A stretch of 17,261 nucleotides of DNA from a bacterium (lineage in GTDB: Bacteria > Patescibacteria > Microgenomatia > Levybacterales > GWA1-39-11): assembly GCA_021825285.1 (NCBI GenBank), contig JAKAHW010000005.1:1-17261 (forward strand), read 5' to 3'. Shown piece by piece: positions 7,396-13,182 of this stretch (positions are counted from its first letter, which is position 1; every line of letters starts with the position of its first letter). A program made the translations under genes and the position numbers. The notes beneath the pieces were generated by a model. The model saw only the letters and a list, made by a program, of their open reading frames with translations. It ran no database searches and was not told the DNA's origin.

Positions 7396-7401
7396 TTTTT
7401 T
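7336..7401 (+). terminator. possible terminator of tRNA-Thr(GGT)
   Basis: CAGCG-TGGGA-TAA (7336-7348) pairs with TTA-TCCCA-CGCTG (7375-7389) with two single-base bulges, and six Ts follow at 7396-7401. The downstream arm is the duplicated tRNA tail. The T run lies inside the convergent kinase gene. Confidence 0.5.
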
Positions 7402-7952
7402 AATTTTGCGAACACTTCCCTGACTTTTTCCCTGAATTCCTCAAAAGTTCCGTTGTTTTCTATTAAAAAGTCCGCCTTTTTACCTAATTTCGGTATATCG
7501 GTCTCGGTCTTTGCCTTTTCCTCGTGCTTGAATCTCTCAAATGTCAAATCATTCTCCCCTACCTTTTCTTTCCTTTTCCTCATTCGCTCAAACCTTGTTT
7601 TTGGGTCGGCAGTAATATAAACCAAAATGCTGTTTTCAAATTTCTTCAGCATCTTCACATCTGTTGCCCAACGTATTCCTTCCAAAATTACAACATCAGC
7701 TTTTCCGTTTTGAATTTTTTTTGATGTGGCACTTGTGAGAGTTCCTTTTCCAAACTGCTCATCCATTATAATTGCTAAATTCTGAAGATTTGCTCGTGAA
7801 GTTGGAATTTCCCAAGCCTGAAGCGTTTCAACCAAAATATCTGAAAATTTGATTCTTTTGATTTTTTTTGTTGCGGCTTCGGCTCTGAAAAATGTGGTAA
7901 AAGTGTCTTTTCCGCTACCGTTTTCACCTATAAGACCTATTACAAGCTTCAT
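7392..7952 (-). CDS. P-loop nucleotide kinase (CoaE/UPF0200-like)
   Basis: Small kinase of 186 residues beginning MKLVIGLIGENGSGKDT, a Walker A motif (G9 to T17) of the GxxGxGKD type. Further on are VVILEGIRW, VYITADPKTRFERMRKRKE (a lid-like Arg-rich helix) and ADFLIENNGTFEEF near the end. This order fits the dephospho-CoA kinase/UPF0200/nucleoside monophosphate kinase group, which moves phosphate from ATP to a small nucleotide-like substrate. I cannot choose between these substrates. The ATG has TATAAT exactly 6 bases upstream, so it may be transcribed separately from the gene ending at 7974. Its 3' end is convergent with tRNA-Thr(GGT), and its stop lies within the duplicated tRNA tail. Confidence 0.75.
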   Translation of the reverse strand: MKLVIGLIGENGSGKDTFTTFFRAEAATKKIKRIKFSDILVETLQAWEIPTSRANLQNLAIIMDEQFGKGTLTSATSKKIQNGKADVVILEGIRWATDVKMLKKFENSILVYITADPKTRFERMRKRKEKVGENDLTFERFKHEEKAKTETDIPKLGKKADFLIENNGTFEEFREKVREVFAKLKK

Positions 7953-7958
7953 AAAAGG

Positions 7959-7964
7959 ATTATA
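7959..7964 (-). promoter_or_regulatory. -10 box for the P-loop kinase gene
   Basis: A perfect TATAAT on the minus strand with 6 bases between it and the ATG at 7952, predicting a leaderless mRNA. Confidence 0.5.
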
Positions 7965-7973
7965 ACAAAACTA

Positions 7974-8723
7974 TTACTTCATGGCTTCAAAATTTGCTAC
8001 CCTAAACTTCCTTCTTGGAATTCCTCGGATCATTAAAGGTAAATGCTGGGGAAAATTTTCAGCCGCTTTTTTGGATTTTGCTAAAACCTCTTGCCCTTTT
8101 TTATCCCCATAAATACTTCTTAGTAAAACCCATGAACCCTCGGCAAGGTCTACGTGGCCTTGACCCATATCAAAACCTTTTTTTATAGCTTCTCTAGATT
8201 CTTCATCTGTTGGAGAATACCAGTTTCCTTCAAGAAATGTTGATTTTGCTGTTGAAAAAGATCTTACACAAAGTCCCGTGAATTTCCCGACTGTTTTCAT
8301 TAATATTGAACCGTTTACCAAAACCAGTGCATTCATTTTTAAAGCCTTATCCATATAATCTTCCGCGTCCTGACACAAAATCCAATCATTGTGATAGGTT
8401 TTAACTTCTAGGTTGACTCCGTCTTGTATAGAAGGCGCAAAAACCTGCTGAATCCTAGGATCCAAAGGTAAAACTCCCGCGGCAAGACCCAATCTATATC
8501 TATTTTCTCCTGTGGGATTTCTCAATAACCCTTCAATTGCCTGTGGATTTCTTTCAATCGCTTCTCTCAAAGCTTCATCAAAACTTCCACGCAGCATTCT
8601 ATGCTCAATCATCAAAAGCCCTAAATGCTCTGCGTCTTCCGCTTTTAACATAATCAAACCTTTTGCTCCTTTTGCAATCGGGCTTTGATCTCCTCCAAGA
8701 CCGGGTCTTTGTTCTGCTAGCAT
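7974..8723 (-). CDS. unknown soluble protein, 249 residues
   Basis: Not recognised. It has no signal peptide, membrane segment or known catalytic motif. The N-terminal part is helical and charged (an EHLGLLMIEHRMLRGSFDEALREA-type stretch near 32-55), the middle is mixed (a WILCQDAEDYMDKAL segment), and the C-terminus is basic (RGIPRRKFR). The start ATG is well supported by a promoter immediately upstream. A 21-base gap separates its stop from the kinase start, so the two could be co-transcribed, although the kinase has its own -10 box. Probably a real, lineage-restricted protein of unknown function. Confidence 0.75.
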   Translation of the reverse strand: MLAEQRPGLGGDQSPIAKGAKGLIMLKAEDAEHLGLLMIEHRMLRGSFDEALREAIERNPQAIEGLLRNPTGENRYRLGLAAGVLPLDPRIQQVFAPSIQDGVNLEVKTYHNDWILCQDAEDYMDKALKMNALVLVNGSILMKTVGKFTGLCVRSFSTAKSTFLEGNWYSPTDEESREAIKKGFDMGQGHVDLAEGSWVLLRSIYGDKKGQEVLAKSKKAAENFPQHLPLMIRGIPRRKFRVANFEAMK

Positions 8724-8732
8724 AAGAAGGAA

Positions 8733-8760
8733 ATTATATATTTAATTTGGAAAAAGTCAA
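8733..8760 (-). promoter_or_regulatory. promoter of the 249-residue unknown protein
   Basis: Minus strand TTGACT (8760-8755), a 16-base spacer and TATAAT (8738-8733), then 9 bases to the ATG at 8723. Near-consensus, predicting a 5' UTR of about two bases. Confidence 0.65.
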
Positions 8761-8793
8761 CGGAAGAAGAAACATGAACTTTTAAACAAAATG

Positions 8794-8878
8794 TGCCGAG
8801 ACCAGGATTTGCACCTGGGTAGCCCAAACGGGCGACAGATTTACAGTCTGTTGCGATTGACTACTCCGCCATCTCGGC
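8794..8878 (-). tRNA. tRNA-Tyr (anticodon GTA)
   Basis: An 85-base class II tRNA with a long variable arm. Acceptor GCCGAGA/TCTCGGC, anticodon stem ACAGA/TCTGT with loop CTGTAAA, discriminator A, no encoded CCA. The T loop reads TGCAAAT (position 55 is G) and the D loop shows AG where GG (18-19) is expected. A promoter TTCACT-17-TAAAAT lies at 8923-8895 on the minus strand. Confidence 0.92.
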
Positions 8879-8894
8879 AATGAACCAATAAATG

Positions 8895-8923
8895 ATTTTA
8901 CTAAATTTAAACTTAAAAGTGAA
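8895..8923 (-). promoter_or_regulatory. promoter of tRNA-Tyr
   Basis: Minus strand TTCACT (8923-8918), a 17-base spacer, TAAAAT (8900-8895), with the tRNA 5' end 16 bases further on. Confidence 0.5.
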
Positions 8924-8925
8924 GG

Positions 8926-9297
8926 CTAAGAGGTTTTGATGAATTTACTAACGTCCTCGAGGAGCTGTTCCGGTTGTGTGTTTGACTTTACAAAATATCC
9001 GTCCGCTCCAAGCTTCGTCGCCTTCTCTATTGCCGCATCATCTCCAAGATTTGTAAGCATAACTACGGGGATGCTTTTTGTAGAAGGATCCTCTTTTAAG
9101 GTTTTTAGGACATCAAGTCCGCTAATTCCGGGCATCATAATATCCAAAAGTATTAATCCTGGATTTACGGTTTTTGCTTTTTGAATTCCCTCTGTTCCTT
9201 CTCCCGCCAAGTCAACTTGAATTCCCTTAAGCGCAAAAAGCCGCTCATAAAGTTTTCTGAAAAATGGGTCGTCTTCAACAACTAAGATTTTCGGCAT
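8926..9297 (-). CDS. orphan single-domain response regulator
   Basis: A CheY-like receiver of 123 residues: acidic pocket Glu8-Asp9-Asp10, phospho-acceptor Asp52 in LILLDIMMPG, Thr82 in VVMLTN and Lys104 in YFVKS. No output domain follows. No kinase is adjacent; the only histidine kinase in the window is more than 6 kb away, so the partner is unknown. I start at ATG 9297, since TATAGT ends 7 bases upstream, rather than at a GTG at 9306 that would add three residues. It differs from the other receiver here in having the usual MMPG after the phospho-site. Confidence 0.9.
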   Translation of the reverse strand: MPKILVVEDDPFFRKLYERLFALKGIQVDLAGEGTEGIQKAKTVNPGLILLDIMMPGISGLDVLKTLKEDPSTKSIPVVMLTNLGDDAAIEKATKLGADGYFVKSNTQPEQLLEDVSKFIKTS

Positions 9298-9304
9298 ATG
9301 CAAC

Positions 9305-9310
9305 ACTATA
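9305..9310 (-). promoter_or_regulatory. -10 box for the orphan receiver gene
   Basis: Minus strand TATAGT, 7 bases before ATG 9297. This again implies a leaderless mRNA. The -35 region is not convincing. Confidence 0.4.
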
Positions 9311-9391
9311 CCTTAACAAATTAAGACACGAAAAGTCAAATTTAAGCCTTGACTTAGTGAACAATAAATTGCGAAAATAAGTAATATGCTC

Positions 9392-9418
9392 GAGTCTTAA
9401 CGCTTTTGCTGGAGACTC
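9392..9418 (+). promoter_or_regulatory. hairpin in the leader of the LytR_C gene
   Basis: GAGTCT (9392-9397) pairs with AGACTC (9413-9418). The segment resembles the rpmG leader, which shares TCTTA, a G-rich middle and GCT-GAGACTC in the same order. Role unknown. Confidence 0.35.
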
Positions 9419-9450
9419 AACATATTTTGCTCAAAATAATTTTTCGAAAA

Positions 9451-10260
9451 ATGGCAATAAAAAGAAAAGCTCCAAAAACTTTTAAAAGAAAAAAGGTTGC
9501 CCCCCTTCAACCCGAGGTAGTTGTTGAAACGGTTAAAACACTGGTGGAAATCTCAGATGTTGAAACGGCTGTCCCTCAACCGGCAAACGAAACCGAAGCC
9601 GCCAAAGAAGAGACAAAAGAAAATGATGAGAAAATCACACTCGATGAGCTTGAGGAAAAGGATGTTGAGGAAGCCAAAGAAGAGGAAAAGGCAGAACCCG
9701 AACCTGCCGAAAAGAAAGAAATGGCCGAAGAAGCTCAAAAACCAAAAGAAGAACCAGAAGAAAAAGCTCCGGAAACAGACACTGATACGCTTGACTTGGA
9801 TGATAAAAACGAAAAAAGAAGCAGTAAAAAATTTGTTATAGGAATAGGAATTATTGCCGGGCTTCTTATTGCAACCGGCGTGCTTCTTTATCTAATGTTC
9901 CAAACGTCTTTTCAAAAATCTAAAGAAGAGGTAAAAGTAGAAAAAGTGACGCCTACTCCACAAAAGAAACTTGTCAGGGAAAATTGGACATTTGAAGTCC
10001 TTAATGGTTCGGGAATTGCCGGACTTGCCTCAAAAAAAGCCAAACTCCTTGAGGAAGCGGGGTTCAAAGTAGGAAAAACGGGAAATGCGGATAACCAAAA
10101 TTATGAGACGACAGAACTTTATGTTTCTGCTGATATGTACGACCAGTCGAAGCTTTTAATCGAGGACCTCAGGACCAATTTCAACATAACCGAAGTTAAG
10201 GGAAAACTACAAGACTCAACTGCTTCAGCTCGAATAATTTTAGGAAAAGACCAACAATAA
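9451..10260 (+). CDS. membrane-anchored LytR_C-domain protein with long acidic linker
   Basis: A 269-residue protein starting at ATG 9451; a TTG at 9406 would add 15 poorly supported residues. It has a basic N-terminus, a low-complexity Glu/Lys/Pro region (about 20-125), one membrane helix (128-150), and a C-terminal LytR_C domain (from about 179, FEVLNGSGIAGLA) that should face outside. LytR_C domains occur in LytR-CpsA-Psr envelope proteins, where the catalytic domain attaches polymers to the wall; here there is no LCP catalytic domain. The acidic cytoplasmic half is unusual and could bind basic partners. It converges with another LytR_C gene 33 bases away. There is no SD; a leader hairpin lies upstream. 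Confidence 0.8.
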   Translation: MAIKRKAPKTFKRKKVAPLQPEVVVETVKTLVEISDVETAVPQPANETEAAKEETKENDEKITLDELEEKDVEEAKEEEKAEPEPAEKKEMAEEAQKPKEEPEEKAPETDTDTLDLDDKNEKRSSKKFVIGIGIIAGLLIATGVLLYLMFQTSFQKSKEEVKVEKVTPTPQKKLVRENWTFEVLNGSGIAGLASKKAKLLEEAGFKVGKTGNADNQNYETTELYVSADMYDQSKLLIEDLRTNFNITEVKGKLQDSTASARIILGKDQQ

Positions 10261-10293
10261 TAGACAAATAGAGAATTCTTCAGCGAAGAAATA

Positions 10294-10998
10294 TTATTTA
10301 ACGAAATTCTTTCCAACAATTATCAAGACATCTCCCTTTGCAGGTTTTGTTTCTTCTGCAGGGAGCGCGGAAGTAACCCCGTTCAATTCTTTTGCTATTT
10401 TTTGAGCTGTTTCTTTTTGTTTTCCCGACAAATCAATTATCAAAGTTTGAGTATAGGTTGACTTAACCGCATTGTCTTTCTCAAGAATTTTTAGTCCCGT
10501 AATTTTTGAAACAAGTAAATTCTCTACGTTTTTTGTGATCCCGACACTGCTTGTTCCATTCCAAATAACAACATTAACCCCAGCAGAAGCTGAAGCTGCT
10601 TGCGGTGGAGAGGAAACAGAAACAGGTTTTGTATTAACAAAAGTGACCTCTATAATCTTATTTATACTTGGCCTATATAAAATAGCTTTTTGTGATTGAG
10701 TATAAATCAAAACTTTGTCTCCATTTTTTGCTCGCTGAAAAAAGGGCTGGTTTTTAAGTTTTTCCGTATCGGTTACGGTAGCAAAAGTCGGGGTTTCCCC
10801 CTGGGGCAGGTCAATAAGCCTCCCTACTTTTTCGACTAATTGAGCATTTTGTTCATTTGAATCTGTTCCGATTATCTGCTTCGCTTTATTATAATCACTT
10901 CTATATTTATTCCAATACACAAATACACCAATAAGAACGACAAAAATTAATCCAAATAGGAGAAGCTGTTTGTTTGGTTTTACTTGTATTAATGCCAC
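10294..10998 (-). CDS. membrane-anchored LytR_C-domain protein
   Basis: A 234-residue protein with an N-terminal anchor (about 11-29), then a middle segment containing PTFATVTD, QPFFQRAKNGDKVLIYT and KAILYRPSINKIIEV (about 68-120), and a C-terminal LytR_C domain (from about 141, VNVVIWNGTSSVGITKNVENLL). I recall the middle block as common in envelope proteins of candidate-phyla bacteria, but cannot verify that here. The start is GTG 10998, five bases after a near-consensus promoter, so a leaderless GTG start is predicted. It faces the other LytR_C gene tail to tail, suggesting an old duplication or a functional pairing in the cell envelope. Confidence 0.8.
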   Translation of the reverse strand: MALIQVKPNKQLLLFGLIFVVLIGVFVYWNKYRSDYNKAKQIIGTDSNEQNAQLVEKVGRLIDLPQGETPTFATVTDTEKLKNQPFFQRAKNGDKVLIYTQSQKAILYRPSINKIIEVTFVNTKPVSVSSPPQAASASAGVNVVIWNGTSSVGITKNVENLLVSKITGLKILEKDNAVKSTYTQTLIIDLSGKQKETAQKIAKELNGVTSALPAEETKPAKGDVLIIVGKNFVK

Positions 10999-11003
10999 AA
11001 CCT

Positions 11004-11033
11004 ATTTTAGGCTTGATGGTATTCCTCTGTCAA
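11004..11033 (-). promoter_or_regulatory. promoter of the second LytR_C gene
   Basis: Minus strand consensus TTGACA (11033-11028), an 18-base spacer, TAAAAT (11009-11004), then 5 bases to GTG 10998. Transcription is predicted to begin at or within a base or two of the start codon. Confidence 0.7.
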
Positions 11034-11198
11034 TTGGAAAAAAATGCTCTAAAGATTTATTCAACTAAAAAAGTTTAGCTCTTTTTGAAATATAAAAAAA
11101 CTTTGCAGACGCTATCCTCTTCTTCTTAACCTTTTGGTTGTGGCAGAAGGAACACAAACAAAAAGCCCAAAAAGAGTAAGAATTATGAAAGATTAAAA

Positions 11199-11723
11199 TT
11201 ACCTAGAGGAAAAAAGCTCATGAATTGCTTTCAATTGCCCAAAAAATCTTTCTCTTATCTCGTCAGGTGGAACCTGTCCGTTTACCATAACTGTTTTGTC
11301 CTTTTTCAACCAGGCTTCAACTTCTTCATCGCTATTTAAACCCATTTTGCCTGCTATCTGACGCCTAAACATATTTTCTCCAGCTGAACTCGAAAATACT
11401 TGAAGCTTTACCCATTGTATAGGGGAGGTACGGGGAGGAATAACTTGAGCAGTCCCATCTGTATTAATATTATTTACATCACGATGAATAGGATTTATCT
11501 TTACTGAAACTACACTTTTAAGCACACCCTGGACAGAATGGTCGGAAAGTGCGACAGCAACATTGTTTAAAGATTCTTGGGCTCTTCGATGTTCCTCAGG
11601 GTTTGATAAACCGGCATAAACGTCTTCAGCAGTCTTCCCTTCGGCAACGCCGCTGAACAAAATTCCAATTCTCTCTGCTTTACTAAGCCCATAATCTGGT
11701 TGGACCATTTCTCTAGTAGACAT
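11199..11723 (-). CDS. unknown soluble protein, 174 residues
   Basis: Not recognised. There is no signal peptide, membrane segment or Cys. The N-terminal third is helical (AERIGILFSGVAEGKTAEDVYAG, then a charged SNPEEHRRAQESL stretch), followed by a short Val/Ser-rich section and a C-terminal helical part (SDEEVEAWLKKDKTVMVNGQ, then EIRERFFGQLKAIHELF). ATG 11723 has TATAAT exactly 6 bases upstream, so the start is well supported and the mRNA should be leaderless. It has no close co-directional neighbour. The frame is intact and free of low complexity, so it is probably a real protein of unknown role. Confidence 0.7.
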   Translation of the reverse strand: MSTREMVQPDYGLSKAERIGILFSGVAEGKTAEDVYAGLSNPEEHRRAQESLNNVAVALSDHSVQGVLKSVVSVKINPIHRDVNNINTDGTAQVIPPRTSPIQWVKLQVFSSSAGENMFRRQIAGKMGLNSDEEVEAWLKKDKTVMVNGQVPPDEIRERFFGQLKAIHELFSSR

Positions 11724-11729
11724 GCTACT

Positions 11730-11735
11730 ATTATA
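11730..11735 (-). promoter_or_regulatory. -10 box for the 174-residue unknown protein
   Basis: Minus strand TATAAT with 6 bases to ATG 11723. A TTGACA at 11749-11744 is only 8 bases away, too close to be the matching -35 box. Confidence 0.5.
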
Positions 11736-11778
11736 TCAAAAAATGTCAAGCAATTTCAAAAAAGATGAGCTTTTGAGG

Positions 11779-11892
11779 CTAATACTTGAGGTAGTTTTCT
11801 TCTTTTGGCTCCTGAATTGTCTTTCTCATATGGTATTCACCTAGTCCAAAATATCCTTTTTCATCATATCCTATATTTTCTGATACTTGTCT
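11779..11892 (-). pseudogene. possible C-terminal remnant of a decayed gene
   Basis: On the minus strand 37 open codons run to TAG 11779-11781 and read like protein (SENIGYDEKGYFGLGEYH, then a KTIQEPKEENYLKY end). A stop closes the frame at 11893-11895, and there is no start or RBS. A short open stretch in another frame farther upstream (GEKLFEKLEQRV) could belong to the same broken gene. The family is not recognised and a chance open frame is possible. Confidence 0.25.
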
Positions 11893-12056
11893 TCACTAAA
11901 GGACGGTCACAACTTTTTATACTCTTTGTTCAAGTTTTTCAAACAATTTTTCACCCACAATTTCTCATTAAATTGCAAACTACTGCGAGTTAATTTATGA
12001 AGAATTTAATCCTACATGAGCCGATGGTGAGACTCGAACTCACGACTTGCTCTTTT

Positions 12057-12157
12057 TATTTTAATTATGGTGAGCCATCTCCGGGACTCGAACCCGGGAC
12101 TTGCTCTTTACGAAAGAGCTACTCTACCAACTGAGTTAAGATGGCATAATTAAAATA
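12057..12157. repeat. 12-bp perfect inverted repeat around the nested tRNA-Thr
   Basis: TATTTTAATTAT (12057-12068) and ATAATTAAAATA (12146-12157) directly enclose tRNA-Thr(CGT) and would extend its acceptor stem in RNA. Next to it CTAGC (12158-12162) and GCTAG (12168-12172) form a second small hairpin. Both lie within the insert. Confidence 0.85.
12073..12145 (-). tRNA. tRNA-Thr (anticodon CGT), nested inside another tRNA
   Basis: A complete 73-base cloverleaf: acceptor GCCATCT/AGATGGC, D stem ACTC/GAGT, anticodon stem GCTCT/AGAGC with loop TTCGTAA, T stem CCGGG/CCCGG with loop TTCGAGT. Discriminator T, no encoded CCA. It sits in the anticodon loop of the tRNA spanning 12019-12207. Confidence 0.93.
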
Positions 12158-12235
12158 CTAGCTTTTAGCTAGAGAAAGAGCTACTCTACCAGCTGAGTTA
12201 CATCGGCAACAAAGGCTATAACAAACCTATAACTT

Positions 12236-12367
12236 GATTTTACCAAAGGAAACACAAAAAGTGAAGAAATCCTGCCAGAGGAATACGAAAAACAAATTAA
12301 ACCTGCCCAATCAAAACTTTACAAAATAGATAAATTCTGCTCTCAGATGGTAGATCAAAAGCGGTGA
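12236..12367 (+). pseudogene. possible C-terminal coding remnant
   Basis: An in-frame stretch of 43 codons from just after TAA 12230-12232 to TGA 12365-12367 reads like protein (GNTKSEEILPEEYEKQ, then KPAQSKLYKIDKFCSQM). It lacks a start codon and RBS, and its end overlaps the candidate ncRNA. It may be the tail of a lost gene; no family recognised. Confidence 0.25.
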
Positions 12368-12516
12368 TTCCCCGAAACCTCAATCGGGAAGAAGCTTAGC
12401 ATACCCCGCAGGGTAAACTTAAAAACCTCTCGTCGCTCCATTACTGGAACTACCCCAAAGTCTCGAAGATTAGTGTAGAGGAAAACGTCCCGCTTCCCTC
12501 AACTCACCCAAGAGCA
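12335..12516 (-). ncRNA. candidate structured non-coding RNA
   Basis: A minus strand promoter (TTGACA-17-TAGACT, 12551-12523) predicts an RNA starting near 12516 with GGTG. Downstream are clear stems: GAGGGAA with TTTTCCTC; GTTCCA-GTAA-TGGAGC, a GNRA-type loop; TACCC-TGC-GGGTA; TTCCCGA with TCGGGGAA near 12390-12365. The starting GGTG could pair with CACC near 12365, closing the molecule. I tested by eye the signatures of RNase P RNA, tmRNA, SRP RNA and common riboswitches and found none. The 3' end is approximate. Confidence 0.4.
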
Positions 12517-12522
12517 CCTTCA

Positions 12523-12551
12523 AGTCTAGTAAAGTATTCCCGCATTGTCAA
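12523..12551 (-). promoter_or_regulatory. promoter of the candidate ncRNA
   Basis: Minus strand consensus TTGACA (12551-12546), a 17-base spacer, and TAGACT (12528-12523) as -10. No translatable frame follows, consistent with an RNA gene. Confidence 0.45.
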
Positions 12552-12602
12552 GTAAGGATTTGCAACCTATAGTTCTAATTGTTATAATCCACTTTACCTA
12601 AC

Positions 12603-12660
12603 TTTTGCTCTTAAATATTTGCGCAAAAGCGGTAGCTTTTGGCCGCCGCCAATTTGGCGG
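12603..12660. other. overlapping hairpins with two alternative pairings
   Basis: TTTTGC (12603-12608) can pair with GCAAAA (12623-12628), while the overlapping AAAAGC (12625-12630) can pair with GCTTTT (12635-12640) across a GGTA loop. CCGCCA/TGGCGG (12646-12660) follows. The first two are mutually exclusive. I see no gene in 12552-12702. Confidence 0.45.
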
Positions 12661-12702
12661 ATACATGACTAAAAGCAATTTTATTTGTCTTTCTACTCTA
12701 CT

Positions 12703-12901
12703 CGTTCATTTCCCTTAAAAAGGGGAAAGCTTTGAACGCTATGGGCGGGAAGACTTGTTTCGATTTTAGAATCGGAACGCACCTTGATAATTTGCGAAAG
12801 ATTTTTGCATCGCAAAAATCTTGAGTCTCGCCGAAGCATTAGCGAAGGCGGACAGAAAGATATGCGAAGCATAAAAACACCTATTTTGTAGGTGGTGTTT
12901 T
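12703..12901. other. run of six consecutive hairpins before the GC-rich island
   Basis: Stems in order: CGTTCA+TTTCCCTT with AAGGGGAAA+TGAACG (12703-12738); GTTTCGATT/AATCGGAAC (12757-12778); AAGATTTTTGC/GCAAAAATCTT, 11 perfect pairs (12798-12822); GTCTCGCC/GGCGGAC (12825-12853); TATGC-GAA-GCATA (12861-12873); AAAACACC/GGTGTTTT followed by a T tail (12874-12901). No convincing reading frame. It may be one structured RNA ending in a terminator, or a set of DNA hairpins. Confidence 0.55.
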
Positions 12902-12902
12902 T
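12874..12902 (+). terminator. terminator just before the GC-rich island
   Basis: AAAACACC (12874-12881) pairs with GGTGTTTT (12894-12901), with the alternative CACCTA/TAGGTG inside, and Ts at 12898-12902. The flanking A run makes it usable on both strands. Confidence 0.5.
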
Positions 12903-12959
12903 GTTGGAAAAAAGGTTTCCAGCCGAAATTACCATCTACAAGAGAAAGGTAAATTCACT

Positions 12960-13130
12960 TTGAACCAAAATCAGCTCATATTGCTGGTAGCTCTGTTTTC
13001 CATATGCTTTGTCACGGCATGCGAGGTTTACACCTCAATTCCTGACGACGAGTGGGAACAAAGATATCGAATTCTAGGCCCGATAACTGCGCTCTGCGCT
13101 ATAGCCGGTGCTATCATTTGGTTCGCCTAA
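12960..13130 (+). CDS. small predicted lipoprotein or membrane protein (first gene of the GC-rich island)
   Basis: A 56-residue frame missed by ATG-based calling, starting at TTG 12960 with AAAGG nine bases upstream. The N-terminus (NQNQLILLVALFSICF) is hydrophobic and ends in VTAC, a lipobox-like sequence with Cys21, so it may be a lipoprotein with a short mature part. Alternatively it spans the membrane twice, because a second hydrophobic segment (ITALCAIAGAIIWFA) ends the protein. No family recognised. Codon use shifts here toward GC-rich, marking the island's left edge. Confidence 0.5.
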   Translation: MNQNQLILLVALFSICFVTACEVYTSIPDDEWEQRYRILGPITALCAIAGAIIWFA

Positions 13131-13182
13131 AAAACGAGCAACGATTGGAATTCACTCCCAAGAGGAGTTAGAGGAGAAGAAA

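Larger units (their letters stand above)
12019..12207 (-). tRNA. tRNA gene split in its anticodon loop by a 120-base insert that carries another tRNA
   Basis: 5' half 12207-12174: acceptor GCCGATG, D arm ACTC..GAGT, anticodon-stem strand GCTCT, loop TTC. 3' half 12053-12019: AGAGC, variable AAGTC, T arm GTGAG/CTCAC with normal loop TTCGAGT, acceptor CATCGGC and discriminator T. All four stems pair perfectly between and within the halves, so this is a complete tRNA interrupted only in the anticodon loop. Bases 12054-12173 lie between and hold a whole tRNA-Thr(CGT). The halves closely resemble that inner tRNA from D arm to variable loop, so the outer one was probably a Thr-type tRNA too, but its anticodon cannot be deduced. 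It may be functional only if spliced, or it may be dead. Confidence 0.7.

Noticed and set aside
9406..9450. Upstream TTG start for the acidic LytR_C protein
   Set aside because: It would start inside the leader hairpin, with no SD; the ATG at 9451 begins a typical basic N-terminus.
11140..11196. 18-codon plus strand frame starting at GTG, basic peptide
   Set aside because: No SD, no convincing promoter and no recognisable family; too short to support.
11730..11749. TTGACA upstream of the gene at 11723 as its -35 box
   Set aside because: The spacer to TATAAT is only 8 bases, far short of the usual 16-18.
12693..12935. 80-residue minus strand reading frame
   Set aside because: It runs through six hairpins, has no RBS and its composition does not look like protein.
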